From positions 1,017,501 through 1,081,500 of the forward strand of contig NZ_CP113061.1 in assembly GCF_026625745.1 (NCBI RefSeq): DNA of 64,000 nt. Direction: 5' to 3'. This stretch comes from Asticcacaulis sp. SL142. Lineage in GTDB: Bacteria; Pseudomonadota; Alphaproteobacteria; Caulobacterales; Caulobacteraceae. The notes beneath the pieces are model-generated. The model was not told where the DNA came from. It was given only the letters and a program-made list of their open reading frames with translations, and did no database searches. Of this stretch, positions 44,541-52,868 are shown piece after piece; the stretch's first letter is position 1, and each line of letters begins with the position of its first letter. The position numbers and the translations under genes are program-made.

Positions 44541-46034
44541 ATGTCCCCAATGCCTAAAATGCGTGTGATTATTGCCGGTGGCGGCAGCGCCGGCTGGTGT
44601 GTCGCCGCCGCCCTTGGCCGGCATCTGGGCCCCCGGCTCGACATTACGCTGGTCGAGTCCGAAGACATCGGCATTGTCGGTGTCGGTGAGGCTACCATCC
44701 CGACGGTGCGTACCTTTCATCGCCTGCTCGGCATAGATGAGCGCGACTTTATGCGCGCCAGCAATGCCACGTTCAAACTCGGCATCGCCTTTGAAAACTG
44801 GGCCCGTGACGGCGACCGCTATATCCATGCCTTTGGCGAGATCGGCAAATCGAACTGGATGGCGCCGTTTCACCACTTCTGGCTTCAAGCCCGCTCCGAA
44901 GGTTATGGCGGCGACCTTGAGGACTATTGCTTTGAACTGCAGGCCGCTGAGGCCGGAAAGTTCCAGACCGGCCCGAACAGCCGCCTGAACTATGCCTACC
45001 ATTTCGATGCGGTGCTCTATGGTAAGTTCCTGCGCACCTTCAGCGAGCGTCACGGCGTCAAGCGCCTCGAAGGCCGGATCGAACGCGTCGAACAGGACCC
45101 GGACACCGGCTTTATCACCGCCCTGTCCCTGAATGATGACCGGCGAATTGAGGGTGATCTGTTTATCGACTGCACCGGCTTTCGTGGCCTGCTGATCGAA
45201 GAGGCACTCAAGACCGGTTATGATGACTGGAGCCACTGGCTGCCGACTGACCGGGCCTTAGCCGTGCAAACCCAGTCCCACGGCCCCCTCATGCCCTATA
45301 CCCGCGCCATTGCCCACGGCGATGGCTGGCGCTGGCGTATCCCGCTGCAAAACCGGGTCGGCAATGGTCTGGTCTATTGCAGCCAGACCCTGTCTGATGA
45401 GGATGCCCGCACGCGGTTGTTGGGACTTCTGGACACCCCAACCCTGACCGAGCCGCGCCTGATCCGCTACCAGACTGGCAGCCGGCGTAAGGTCTGGAAC
45501 AAAAACTGCGTCGCCTTGGGCCTGTCGAGCGGCTTTATCGAACCGCTCGAATCGACCAGTATTCACCTGTTCCAGATCGGGGTCACGCGCCTGATCCAGT
45601 TTTTCCCATTCGGTGGCATTACCGAAACCCTGGCGGATCATTATAACCAGATGTCGCGCAACGAACTTGAACGCGTGCGCGATTTTGTCATACTGCACTA
45701 TAAGCTGACCGAACGCGACGACAGCGAATTCTGGCGCAATCGCCGCGACATGGACATTCCCGACACCCTGTCGCACCGCATTGAGCTGTTCCGTGACACC
45801 GGCCACGCCTGGCAAGCACCGGACGATCTGTTCCGGGTCGATTCCTGGCTTCAGGTCTTGCGCGGCCAGAGGCTTGAACCGGCCCGCTGGCACCATTTGG
45901 GCGCGATGATGAGCCGCCCCCAGGCGGAGACGGCCTTCACCGGCTTAAAGCGCACGATTGATCAGGCTGTGGCCGCCCTGCCCGACCACGAAGCCTTCCT
46001 CAAATCCTACTGTGCCTTGACCGAACCGGCTTAA
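44541..46034 (+). CDS. Flavin-dependent tryptophan halogenase family protein
   Basis: The 497-residue product has the FAD motif G-G-G-S-A-G-W near residue 13, the catalytic Lys in T-F-K-L-G at residue 79 (the same number as in PrnA and RebH), the family motif W-R-W-R-I-P at residues 263-268, and a Glu in I-E-P-L-E-S-T near residue 337. All residues for HOCl or HOBr chemistry are present. Brevundimonas BrvH, a relative from this order, halogenates indole. The natural substrate is unknown; association with a TonB receptor suggests an imported aromatic or a surface compound. It needs a flavin reductase, which is not seen nearby. Confidence 0.88.
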   Translation: MSPMPKMRVIIAGGGSAGWCVAAALGRHLGPRLDITLVESEDIGIVGVGEATIPTVRTFHRLLGIDERDFMRASNATFKLGIAFENWARDGDRYIHAFGEIGKSNWMAPFHHFWLQARSEGYGGDLEDYCFELQAAEAGKFQTGPNSRLNYAYHFDAVLYGKFLRTFSERHGVKRLEGRIERVEQDPDTGFITALSLNDDRRIEGDLFIDCTGFRGLLIEEALKTGYDDWSHWLPTDRALAVQTQSHGPLMPYTRAIAHGDGWRWRIPLQNRVGNGLVYCSQTLSDEDARTRLLGLLDTPTLTEPRLIRYQTGSRRKVWNKNCVALGLSSGFIEPLESTSIHLFQIGVTRLIQFFPFGGITETLADHYNQMSRNELERVRDFVILHYKLTERDDSEFWRNRRDMDIPDTLSHRIELFRDTGHAWQAPDDLFRVDSWLQVLRGQRLEPARWHHLGAMMSRPQAETAFTGLKRTIDQAVAALPDHEAFLKSYCALTEPA

Positions 46035-46576
46035 AACGCCGTTTCGGTTTCGGGCTGAGTGGTCATCAGATCGCGGATATGATTCTGATGATCAATCAGT
46101 TGGTTGAGAGCGTCTTCGGCAAAGTCCTTAAGCGCTCCGGCCTCGGATGCGGCGACAAAGCCTTCCAACAGAGCAACGGCGTCATTATGGGCATTGTCCT
46201 GCGTCTGAAGATAAAGCGCATCAAAGGCACTGAGCGGGGCCCGTTGTAGTTTGTCCGCCAGTGAGGTGCGCAGGCCATCCAGATCGACGCCCGGCATCCA
46301 TAAGCCCTCATTCGTGGCTATGGTTTCCAGCCGCTGCGACAGACGGGCATGATCATCCATCATCCGGCGGGCAAAGCTGCGTACCTCTTCGCGCTGTGAT
46401 TTTTCGGCCGCCAGCGCGCCGATGCGGTTCTGAAAATTGCCGATGATGCGCAACTCACCGGCCAAATTTTCCGGCGTAATCGTCTGCGTGAGACCCGCCC
46501 CTTTGCGGGTCACATTGCGCGCAATCGCCATCAGGCCCAGCACACCGCCAGCCAACATTAAATGTTTGAAAGTCAT
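46031..46576 (-). CDS. DUF4142 protein
   Basis: The 181-residue product has an N-terminal hydrophobic segment (signal or anchor) and a four-helix DUF4142 domain, with repeated Asp-Asn-His segments such as M-M-D-D-H-A-R-L and Q-D-N-A-H-N-D-A that may bind metal. Members are periplasmic and stress-linked. Its 3' end overlaps that of the converging halogenase gene by four bases. AACGGAG precedes the start. Confidence 0.85.
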   Translation of the reverse strand: MTFKHLMLAGGVLGLMAIARNVTRKGAGLTQTITPENLAGELRIIGNFQNRIGALAAEKSQREEVRSFARRMMDDHARLSQRLETIATNEGLWMPGVDLDGLRTSLADKLQRAPLSAFDALYLQTQDNAHNDAVALLEGFVAASEAGALKDFAEDALNQLIDHQNHIRDLMTTQPETETAF

Positions 46577-46774
46577 GATTTATTCTCCGTTCAGGTGCGC
46601 CTAATCTGAACGGAACCGGCTAAAAATTCGCTGCTGAAAGGCCCCTCCGAAATCAAGGCACCCCAAGGCTTCATCCTTGCACCATCCTTATTTTCAACTT
46701 GAACCCACCCATTTCAACCTTATGGGGTAACCGCCAAAGTCAGTTCACTATCAACCCAATTGTGAGAGGCTGTT

Positions 46775-47035
46775 ATGGAAGACAATCAAATCGGCTGGCT
46801 GGCCGCCATCATCGTCGGCGCTATTGCGGGCTGGATCGCTGAGAAAATCATGAAGTCCGATCAGGGCCTGTTGCTGAACATAATCTTAGGGATCGTCGGT
46901 GCCATGATCGCCAACGGCCTGTTCTCAATTCTGGGCATCTCGTTCGGCGGTGTCATTGGCTACCTGGTCGCCGGTGTGATCGGGGCCTGTATCCTGATTG
47001 CGCTTGGCCGGATGGTCCGTGGCCGAAAAGCCTGA
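46775..47035 (+). CDS. GlsB/YeaQ/YmgE family stress-response membrane protein
   Basis: The 86-residue protein has three hydrophobic helices with G-A-I-A-G-W-I-A near residue 16 and a G-x-x-G-A-x-I-A motif in the second helix. It belongs to the transglycosylase-associated small proteins induced by stress or in stationary phase. The intrinsic terminator at 47052-47090 ends the transcript, and a GAGAGG precedes the start. Confidence 0.92.
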   Translation: MEDNQIGWLAAIIVGAIAGWIAEKIMKSDQGLLLNIILGIVGAMIANGLFSILGISFGGVIGYLVAGVIGACILIALGRMVRGRKA

Positions 47036-47051
47036 TCCGTTTCATAGCCAT

Positions 47052-47090
47052 CAAAAAAGCCCGCCGGACTGATCCGGCGGGCTTTTTTTA
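47052..47090. terminator. Intrinsic terminator between converging genes
   Basis: AAAAAAGCCCGCCGGA and TCCGGCGGGCTTTTTTT form a perfect stem around a short loop (CTGA), with a T-run on the plus strand and an A-run on the left that gives the same signal in the other direction. Confidence 0.92.
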
Positions 47091-47102
47091 CGTCCTTGCA
47101 GC

Positions 47103-47435
47103 TTAATCAGTCGCCCGCTCAAACGCCTGCGGATGATCGATATCGCCGCGGGTGAAAGCATCGCGCACGGCACCGCGAGCATTTTCCCACGGTACGGCAC
47201 TGTTGCGCGCTTCCCATTCCGCCCGTAAATCGGCCTCGTCTATATCCTCGAACGGACGGTTGCGGTTGTTGTTATAAAGCTCGTAGCCATAGCGATAGGC
47301 GGGCTGAACGTCCGAATAGTCGCGTTCAGCGTGCTCTGGCCGACCGCTGTAGGCCTGACGCCAATGGGCGTCGTGGTTGCTCCAGCCGCGTTCAGCTTCT
47401 TCGCTCAACGGCCCGTTGGTAATAAAACCTGCCAT
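47103..47435 (-). CDS. Small hydrophilic protein, probably stress-linked
   Basis: The 110-residue product starts at ATG 47435, eight bases from AGGAG. It is rich in Glu, Asp, Arg, Tyr and Trp, with W-R-Q-A-Y-S-G-R-P, a P-A-Y-R-Y-G-Y-E-L-Y block and a D-x-A-D-L-R-A-E-W-E segment. I have seen similar short soluble proteins next to stress genes, but know no function. No signal peptide is present. It shares a terminator with the GlsB gene. Confidence 0.75.
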   Translation of the reverse strand: MAGFITNGPLSEEAERGWSNHDAHWRQAYSGRPEHAERDYSDVQPAYRYGYELYNNNRNRPFEDIDEADLRAEWEARNSAVPWENARGAVRDAFTRGDIDHPQAFERATD

Positions 47436-47530
47436 TTCCATATCTCCTGTATGCGCCCTGCCCTGCCCAAAAAGTTTAGGCGCGCGTGGGTAAGTATCCC
47501 ATCAGGAAGCGGGTGGCGGTTTGTAATGGC

Positions 47531-48430
47531 TCAGGAGTTTTTAAGATCGGAATCAAGGATACGCCCCGGCGACATCCGCCCGCTCGGCCACTCGCTGAGC
47601 GCCTTGAGGTTGCCGATCAGCCGTCCACGCCGATCTGCCCACGGCTCAGGCGCAATAGAGCGCACCAGATTGGCGGCAAGATGCTTGGCGATGCCCTCAA
47701 TCGCGGCCGGCCACGACAGGGTTTTCTTGCGGGCCAGATAGATGCGGTTGGCGACCTGCGAATAGCCCAGACGCTTGCCCGGACTGCGACCGGCCTTCTT
47801 CGTGCCCAGATGCACGCCGCGCAGACGATATGAGCGCACAATCGTGCCGTAGGGCGCTAACTGGCGCGAAAAATCGACATCCTCAAACCAGGCATATAGC
47901 GGCAGGGCTTCATCAAAGCGGATATTGTGTTTGCGCACCGCGTCCATGCGGATCGCCATATTGCAGCCATAGCCATTATAGGTCGGCTCAAGGGTGGCAT
48001 CGTCATTGGGCCCCAGCCCTTTAACGATATCGACGCCCTCGGCGAACTCAAGACCCGGCCCCAGCGCGCCATCAGCAACCACATGGCCGGTCGCGACCAC
48101 AATAGAGGGGTCGCCCGTCATCAGGGCCTCAAGCTCAATCAGGAAATCTTCGGAAGGCAGGAAATCGTCGTCAAAGAACACGATCACATCGGCATCCGAC
48201 GCCTCGATAATGACATTGCGTTGGGCGGGCAAGCCGGTCGGGCCGGAGACGATCTCAATCGGCGCGCCATAGCCGCTCAGGGCAGCCGCATCGACATCTT
48301 CGGGCTTGGCCGGACAGATAATCAGCTTGTTGGCCGGACGCTTCATCCGGCCCATGAAATTGATGACGTCGCTCAAGATGTCACGCCGACCGGCGGTGGC
48401 TATACCGATATCGATTTTCAGGTGGCTCAT
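47531..48430 (-). CDS. Family 2 glycosyltransferase
   Basis: The 299-residue protein is a GT-A glycosyltransferase with D-I-G-I-A-T-A-G-R-R at the start, the F-F-D-D-D-F metal motif near residue 91, and W-F-E-D-V-D near residue 190. It resembles rhamnosyl- and galactosyltransferases of surface polysaccharides. It has no membrane helix and stands alone, so its polymer cannot be named; holdfast or capsule synthesis is possible. A terminator stands downstream on its upstream side at 48511. Confidence 0.85.
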   Translation of the reverse strand: MSHLKIDIGIATAGRRDILSDVINFMGRMKRPANKLIICPAKPEDVDAAALSGYGAPIEIVSGPTGLPAQRNVIIEASDADVIVFFDDDFLPSEDFLIELEALMTGDPSIVVATGHVVADGALGPGLEFAEGVDIVKGLGPNDDATLEPTYNGYGCNMAIRMDAVRKHNIRFDEALPLYAWFEDVDFSRQLAPYGTIVRSYRLRGVHLGTKKAGRSPGKRLGYSQVANRIYLARKKTLSWPAAIEGIAKHLAANLVRSIAPEPWADRRGRLIGNLKALSEWPSGRMSPGRILDSDLKNS

Positions 48431-48510
48431 AATGGCTTTCGGCGGTTACAGGCAATTCGTCGCGCAATGATCAGCAAGTTTTATGCCGCGCGGGCCTTAT
48501 CTGCAAACAC

Positions 48511-48542
48511 AAAAAAGGCCCCCGTTTCAGGGAGCCTTTTTC
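48511..48542. terminator. Probable intrinsic terminator
   Basis: AAAAAAGGCCCCCG pairs with mismatch to GGGAGCCTTTTT around a TTTCA loop. It lies after the minus-strand gene at 48594-48986 and before the GT2 gene, and ends the former. Confidence 0.7.
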
Positions 48543-48593
48543 GTTGACGCAAGCGCGGCTGACTAAATGTCATTGCGGGTCAGGGGTGGGGGC

Positions 48594-48986
48594 TTACTGG
48601 CCCGCAGCGTCCGCCTTGGTGATGGCCGAAGCCGTCAACTTGGTCTGATCAGCATCCAGCGTACCCGTGATGGATACGGTGTCACCGACCGCGAAGGGCG
48701 CACCGGTCACAGCCGAGGCATCAACCGCGATCGGACGGCTCTTGCCGGACTGGGTGGCCACTTCCACCGAGTAGGATTTGCCGTCGCCAGCCGCTTCGGC
48801 CACCGTGCCGGTGACACGCACTGCATCAGCCGCAGGTTCAGCGGTTGTCGCCGCTTCAGGTGTCGCCGCCGGTGTGGCTGTGGTTGGCGGGGTCGCTGGC
48901 ATAGTGGCTTCCTGAGCCATTACCGGCGCGGCAACAAAGGCACCCAGCAGGGCAGCAACAGCAATTTTTGAAGTCGTGGTTTTCAT
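48594..48986 (-). CDS. Secreted small protein with OB-like/DUF5666-type C-terminus
   Basis: The 130-residue product starts at ATG 48986; the longer frame begins with TTG. A signal peptide ends at V-M-A-Q near residue 25. A Pro/Ala/Thr linker follows, then a compact domain with V-R-V-T-G-T-V-A-E-A and V-G-D-T-V-S-I-T-G-T-L-D repeats, which resembles DUF5666-type OB folds. It is a periplasmic protein of unknown function. The preceding AGAGAAACG is a weak ribosome binding site. Confidence 0.78.
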   Translation of the reverse strand: MKTTTSKIAVAALLGAFVAAPVMAQEATMPATPPTTATPAATPEAATTAEPAADAVRVTGTVAEAAGDGKSYSVEVATQSGKSRPIAVDASAVTGAPFAVGDTVSITGTLDADQTKLTASAITKADAAGQ

Positions 48987-49004
48987 GAACGTTTCTCTTT
49001 TCAA

Positions 49005-49366
49005 GTTAGGTTCAGTACGAACGTGATGTCCAGTATGGACTTACCCGATAACCTGCACATATTCAGGGGGAGGCTGTGCCGGATTATCGAAATTAATAAG
49101 GTGGTGGATACATCCACCGTAAGGTCTGCGGGAGCGGTAAAGCCGTTAGCCGTAAAGCCCCGCATGGCCCTTCGAAAACCACGCTAACCCAAGCGGAATA
49201 AAGAAACGATCAGGAAAAAACCTGTTCGCGTCAGGGGTTAACAAGGGCCAGATTGCGCCCCATTTCACTTTTTGCAAATCCGTCGCAAACCGTTAACCCT
49301 CAACGATTAACCAGTCGAGCTTGAGATTGCGTTGACAATTAATGCATACGCAATTAATGATAGATC
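49005..49366. promoter_or_regulatory. Divergent promoter region with direct repeats upstream of a marR gene
   Basis: This 362-bp region has no gene. A short hairpin GGTGGAT-AC-ATCCACC lies at 49103-49118. Near the marR start, TTGACA at 49333-49338 is a good -35 box, and CAATTAATG occurs twice (49336-49344 and 49351-49359), 15 bp apart, over the likely -10 region. MarR self-regulation by binding there is likely. Confidence 0.5.
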
Positions 49367-49834
49367 ATGAAAAAAATCTCATCCCTCGACGATCATTTGG
49401 GCTACTGGCTGCGTTGCCTGTCGAATTTTGTGTCCGACAGCTTCGCCAAACGCCTCGAAAAACACGATATCACCGTCGCCCAGTGGGTCGTCATGCGCTC
49501 ACTATACGGCAAGGGCGACCTGAGCCTGAACGAAGCGGCGCGAATCGTGGGCATTGATGCCTCGTCCCTGTCGCGGATGGCCGAGCGTATGGTCCACAAG
49601 GGGCTGATCAACCGCAACACCGACCCGATTGACCGGCGCGCGGTGAAACTATCCCTGACCCGCAAAGGTGCGCAGCTTTTGCCGCAGCTTGCCGATGAGG
49701 CCGACGCCAATGACGAGGCTTTTTTCAGCAGCCTGACCGCCGCCGAGAAAACCCGCCTCCTCACCACGATCAAGTCACTGCTGATCGCCAATGGCTGGAA
49801 CCCTGACACCCGCGGCAAAGACCGGATGGTTTAA
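49367..49834 (+). CDS. MarR family transcriptional regulator
   Basis: The 155-residue protein has the MarR winged-helix domain, with V-A-Q-W-V-V-M-R-S-L-Y near residue 35, the recognition helix region A-S-S-L-S-R-M-A-E-R-M-V, and the D-x-R-x-x-x-x-x-L-T-x-x-G wing. It starts immediately upstream of the DUF1398 gene (no gap), suggesting an operon under its own control. The ligand is unknown. Confidence 0.92.
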   Translation: MKKISSLDDHLGYWLRCLSNFVSDSFAKRLEKHDITVAQWVVMRSLYGKGDLSLNEAARIVGIDASSLSRMAERMVHKGLINRNTDPIDRRAVKLSLTRKGAQLLPQLADEADANDEAFFSSLTAAEKTRLLTTIKSLLIANGWNPDTRGKDRMV

Positions 49835-50218
49835 ATGGACACCCACATCGTCGAAAGCACCCTGAAACTATCACAGATCACCTTTCCCGAAGTGGTCATG
49901 CGGCTGGCCCAAAGCGGTACGGAACGCTATCTGGTCGATATTACGGGCCAGCGTCATCTGGCGTGGGGTACGGATGGTTCCAGCCAGGTCGGCGCCTATG
50001 ACTATGACGCCGGTGATATTCCCCTCACCTTCGATGCCGCCGCCGTCAAGGCCGCCATTACCGACATCCAGCACGGCCGGATCAAATATCTGACATTTAT
50101 GGATCGGATCGTCGCGGCGGGTTGCTGCCATTATTGGGTATTCATATCCGGCAAACAGGCTATCTATTTCGGGCGAGACGGGTCACAGCATATCGAAGTC
50201 TTCCCATCCGCCAGCTAA
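49835..50218 (+). CDS. DUF1398 family protein
   Basis: The 127-residue product begins one base after the marR stop. F-P-E-V-V-M-R-L near residue 20, R-Y-L-V-D-I, and a C-terminal A-A-G-C-C-H-Y-W-V-F with Y-F-G-R-D-G match DUF1398, a widespread family of unknown function. No signal or membrane part is visible. The order MarR-DUF1398-tag is likely one transcript. Confidence 0.85.
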   Translation: MDTHIVESTLKLSQITFPEVVMRLAQSGTERYLVDITGQRHLAWGTDGSSQVGAYDYDAGDIPLTFDAAAVKAAITDIQHGRIKYLTFMDRIVAAGCCHYWVFISGKQAIYFGRDGSQHIEVFPSAS

Positions 50219-50229
50219 AAGAGATGCCA

Positions 50230-50793
50230 ATGACCGATAAAATCCGCTGCGGCTGGGTGAACCTGAACAAGCCACACTATGTCCATTATCATGACACGGA
50301 ATGGGGCGTGCCGGTTCATGATGACCGGCTGTTGTTTGAGATGCTGATCCTGGAGGGCGCGCAGGCGGGCCTGAACTGGGAAAGCATTCTGGTCCGGCGC
50401 GAGGGGTATCGCACCGCCTTTCACAATTTCGATGTGGTGACCTGTTCGCGCATGACCGATGCCGAATGCGAGGCTCTGATGACCCATCCGGGCATCATCA
50501 AGAATCGTCTCAAAATATATTCAGTGCGCAAAAATGCCCTCGCCTTCATCGCCATCCAAAAAGAGTTCGGATCGTTCGATGCCTATGTCTGGTGCTTTGT
50601 CGGCGGCGCGCCGAAGATCAACCGGCCCGCAACACTAAAAGACGTGTCCGCACAGACGCCGGAATCCGACGCGCTCTCCAAAGACCTGAAAAAACGCGGT
50701 ATGAGTTTTGTGGGTTCGACCATCCTCTATGCCTATATGCAGGCCGTAGGCATGGTCGATGACCATGTTCAGGATTGTTTCAGAGCGACTTAA
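50230..50793 (+). CDS. tag: DNA-3-methyladenine glycosylase I
   Basis: The 187-residue product starts at ATG 50230, preceded by AAAGAG. Tag signatures are C-G-W-V near residue 5, Y-H-D-T-E-W-G-V-P-V-H-D-D near residue 20, the A-G-L-N-W segment near residue 47, and the C-terminal S-F-V-G-S-T-I-L-Y-A-Y-M-Q block. The enzyme removes 3-methyladenine from alkylated DNA. The longer frame from 50122 would overlap the DUF1398 gene. It lies 12 bases after that gene. Confidence 0.95.
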   Translation: MTDKIRCGWVNLNKPHYVHYHDTEWGVPVHDDRLLFEMLILEGAQAGLNWESILVRREGYRTAFHNFDVVTCSRMTDAECEALMTHPGIIKNRLKIYSVRKNALAFIAIQKEFGSFDAYVWCFVGGAPKINRPATLKDVSAQTPESDALSKDLKKRGMSFVGSTILYAYMQAVGMVDDHVQDCFRAT

Positions 50794-50795
50794 AT

Positions 50796-50925
50796 CTCCT
50801 CCCTACGTAGTGGGGGGGTGGATTTTGCGTTAGCAAAAGACGGAGGGGTATCTTAAGTCCGCGGCAATACCCCTCCGTCTCGTCGCTTGCGCGGCTCGAC
50901 ACCTCCCCATACAATGGGGAGGAGG
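50796..50925. repeat. Palindromic GC-rich repeat element, two inverted half-units
   Basis: The left half-unit (50796-50850) has CTCCTCCCTACGTAG, an inner perfect hairpin TTTTGC-GTTA-GCAAAA, and GACGGAGGGGTA. The inverted half-unit (50868-50925) starts TACCCCTCCGTC and ends with the CCCCAT/ATGGGG hairpin and GGAGGAGG. The arrangement equals that at 26.4 kb, and the end again supplies the Shine-Dalgarno of the following gene. Confidence 0.88.
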
Positions 50926-50932
50926 AATAAAA

Positions 50933-51133
50933 ATGGCCAAAACCCTGATCATTATCGGCTGCCTTATCGTAGCCATCGGCCTGTTGTGGCCGTGGTTGTC
51001 GAAGCTCGGCATCGGCCGCCTGCCCGGCGATATCGTCGTCAAACGCGATAACTTCACCTTTTACATGCCGATCGTCACCAGCCTTTTGATTAGCGTGATC
51101 TTAAGCGTCCTGTTCTGGCTGTTTAGACGTTAA
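50933..51133 (+). CDS. DUF2905 family membrane protein
   Basis: The 66-residue protein has an N-terminal hydrophobic helix and a second one near the end, linked by the conserved L-G-R-L-P-G-D-I-x-V-K-R motif seen here as I-G-R-L-P-G-D-I-V-V-K-R. DUF2905 is a widespread small membrane protein family of unknown function. The ribosome binding site GGAGGAGG, seven bases upstream, belongs to the repeat element. Confidence 0.93.
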   Translation: MAKTLIIIGCLIVAIGLLWPWLSKLGIGRLPGDIVVKRDNFTFYMPIVTSLLISVILSVLFWLFRR

Positions 51134-51192
51134 TGAGTGCATTCGTATTTAGTGGTACAATCTATTATCATTATAGAATCGAGCACTAACTA

Positions 51193-51705
51193 ATGACAAA
51201 TAACTCTTCAAATGCCTTAGGTTTGTATGAGGCACTCACTCTGGTGGGAATATTCTTAGGCCCCATTATCGCCGTTGCGATAACTCTTTGGTACGACCAC
51301 ATTCGAAAACAGAGCGATGCACAGATCAACGTCTTAAAAATGCTATTAAACACAAGGCATTTACCAGCAGATCCTGTCTACAGTATCGCTATAAATTTAG
51401 TTCCGGTTGAATTTAACAAGCAAACTAAAATAATGTCAGAGTGGCGAAATTATATAGAAAAAACGCGCCAGAAACCTTCGTTAGAAAACGAAGGTGTCGC
51501 TTTTGACCTCATGAAAATACATCAAACAAAATTAATCTACGAAATCATGAAACATTTGAAATACAACCTGTCAGAAACCGATATTCAATCCAGTTCATAT
51601 ATTTCCGACGGCTTTATAACTAGAGACAATCTGTATTTAGACTCTCTAAAAGCAATGCGCGACATCGCAGATAATCTAAAAGCCGAAACTGCGGCCAACC
51701 AATAA
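51193..51705 (+). CDS. AT-rich membrane-anchored hypothetical protein (DUF6680-like)
   Basis: The 170-residue product has one N-terminal membrane helix (residues about 16-34) followed by a cytoplasmic helical part with an R-K-Q-S-D-A-Q-I-N-V-L-K-M-L-L-N-T-R segment and V-P-V-E-F further on. This order, helix then mutant-type R-x-x-R-x-L-x-x-L segment, resembles DUF6680 proteins. The base composition is far AT-richer than the flanking genes, which points to recent gain. The function is unknown. It converges on the esterase gene. Confidence 0.7.
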   Translation: MTNNSSNALGLYEALTLVGIFLGPIIAVAITLWYDHIRKQSDAQINVLKMLLNTRHLPADPVYSIAINLVPVEFNKQTKIMSEWRNYIEKTRQKPSLENEGVAFDLMKIHQTKLIYEIMKHLKYNLSETDIQSSSYISDGFITRDNLYLDSLKAMRDIADNLKAETAANQ

Positions 51706-51710
51706 CCTAA

Positions 51711-52703
51711 CTAGCCTAAAAGCCCATGCCGCTTGGCGAACGGCAGCCATAGCTCCATAAAAGGCTCATCCTTGCCGTCGGTGCGCAGGCCGTGGCCGCC
51801 TTTTTCAAAGATATGCAGTTCCGACGGGGTCTTATTGGCGCGTAAGGCGCTATAAAGCATCAGGCTATTTTCAGCCACGACCACCCGGTCATCGGCGGCG
51901 TGCGCCAGAAAGGTCGGCGGCATATCGACCGGCAGGTTTTGCTCCAGCGACAGGGCTTTGCGCTGGGCATCGGTCGGGCCGCCCGGGAACAGTTGCTTGA
52001 CCGACCCGCCATGCGCATGAGGCGCCATCATGGTCATGACCGGATAGAACAGGCCCGACACGAGCGGTTTGGTGGATAAGGTATCGGCGGCATCAACCGG
52101 CGCGTAAGTCTCACGCCCGAAGCTTTCCGACAGCCAGCCGGCCAGATGCCCACCCGCCGAAAAGCCGATCACGCCAATCCGGTTCGGATCAATGCCAAAT
52201 TCGGCGGCCCGGTGGCGGATCAGGCGAATGGCGCGCTGGGCGTCCTGCAGCGGTGCCTCCGGCCCCGCCGCCCAACCATCGGCCGGTAAGCGATAGGTCA
52301 TAGTAAATGTGGTGATGCCCTGATCGGCCAACCACTGATCGGTGCCACCGCCTGCGCGTGAGACCGCCACCCGCACATAGCCGCCGCCGGGGATCATCAG
52401 CACCGCCGCCCCATTGGGGTTTTTAGGCCTGCGCACCATCAGGATCGGATCGGTGACATGGGTAGCGGCCGTATCGTTCGGATCACCACCGGGGTTACGT
52501 AGGATCCACTCTTCTTTGGCGGTAACCGCCTCAGCCCCCGGCGCACCGTTGGGCCAGAGTTTAAAGCTTTCGAGCGGCGGTTTCAGCGCCGGAACGGGTT
52601 TTGGCGCAACGGTTGCAGGCGTGGCCACCGGCGTTTGGGCGCAGGCCATCTGCGGGAAAAACGCGGCCGCAGCCCCCAGCGTGAGTAAACGACGACGATC
52701 CAT
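51711..52703 (-). CDS. Secreted alpha/beta hydrolase (esterase, BD-FAE/xylan acetylesterase-like)
   Basis: The 330-residue product starts at ATG 52703. A signal with M-D-R-R-R-L-L-T-L-G and cleavage after A-C-A suggests Tat or Sec export. The catalytic Ser is in G-F-S-A-G-G near residue 180. The oxyanion P-G-G-G-Y lies near residue 105, the Asp lies in A-D-D-R-V-V, and the His lies in K-G-G-H-G-L near the C-terminus. It resembles carbohydrate esterases of COG0657. The GH27 and GH35 enzymes in the window suggest a role in deacetylating plant glycans, but no direct link is seen. Confidence 0.88.
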   Translation of the reverse strand: MDRRRLLTLGAAAAFFPQMACAQTPVATPATVAPKPVPALKPPLESFKLWPNGAPGAEAVTAKEEWILRNPGGDPNDTAATHVTDPILMVRRPKNPNGAAVLMIPGGGYVRVAVSRAGGGTDQWLADQGITTFTMTYRLPADGWAAGPEAPLQDAQRAIRLIRHRAAEFGIDPNRIGVIGFSAGGHLAGWLSESFGRETYAPVDAADTLSTKPLVSGLFYPVMTMMAPHAHGGSVKQLFPGGPTDAQRKALSLEQNLPVDMPPTFLAHAADDRVVVAENSLMLYSALRANKTPSELHIFEKGGHGLRTDGKDEPFMELWLPFAKRHGLLG

Positions 52704-52817
52704 GCCTGGCCCCTGAATTGTTCGAGCGGTGAATGCTCGATATTGATTGATTGCGATTAATTTACCGCAACGCACAGCCAAAGCAAGCCCTTAAACCGAC
52801 TTCCGAATTGACAATAC

Positions 52818-52846
52818 CTCTCCTCCCTATCGAAGATGGACGGGAG
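52818..52846. repeat. Decayed half-unit of the palindromic repeat
   Basis: CTCCTCCCTATC, then GATGGACGGGAG, keeps the shape of the CTCCTCCCCAT/ATGGGGAGG hairpin with several mismatches, and lacks the inner stem and GGAGGGGTA tail. It lies in the gap between the esterase and the isochorismatase-like gene. Confidence 0.55.
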
Positions 52847-52868
52847 ACTATGCCAAAAGAGACTTCCC

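Noticed and set aside
44292-45236. Minus-strand ORF of 314 residues over the cupin/halogenase junction
   Set aside because: It crosses two well-supported plus-strand genes with catalytic motifs and looks like a codon-bias shadow.
49285-49320. CtrA binding site (TTAA-N7-TTAA) upstream of marR
   Set aside because: The two TTAA elements there are ten bases apart, not seven, so the spacing does not fit.
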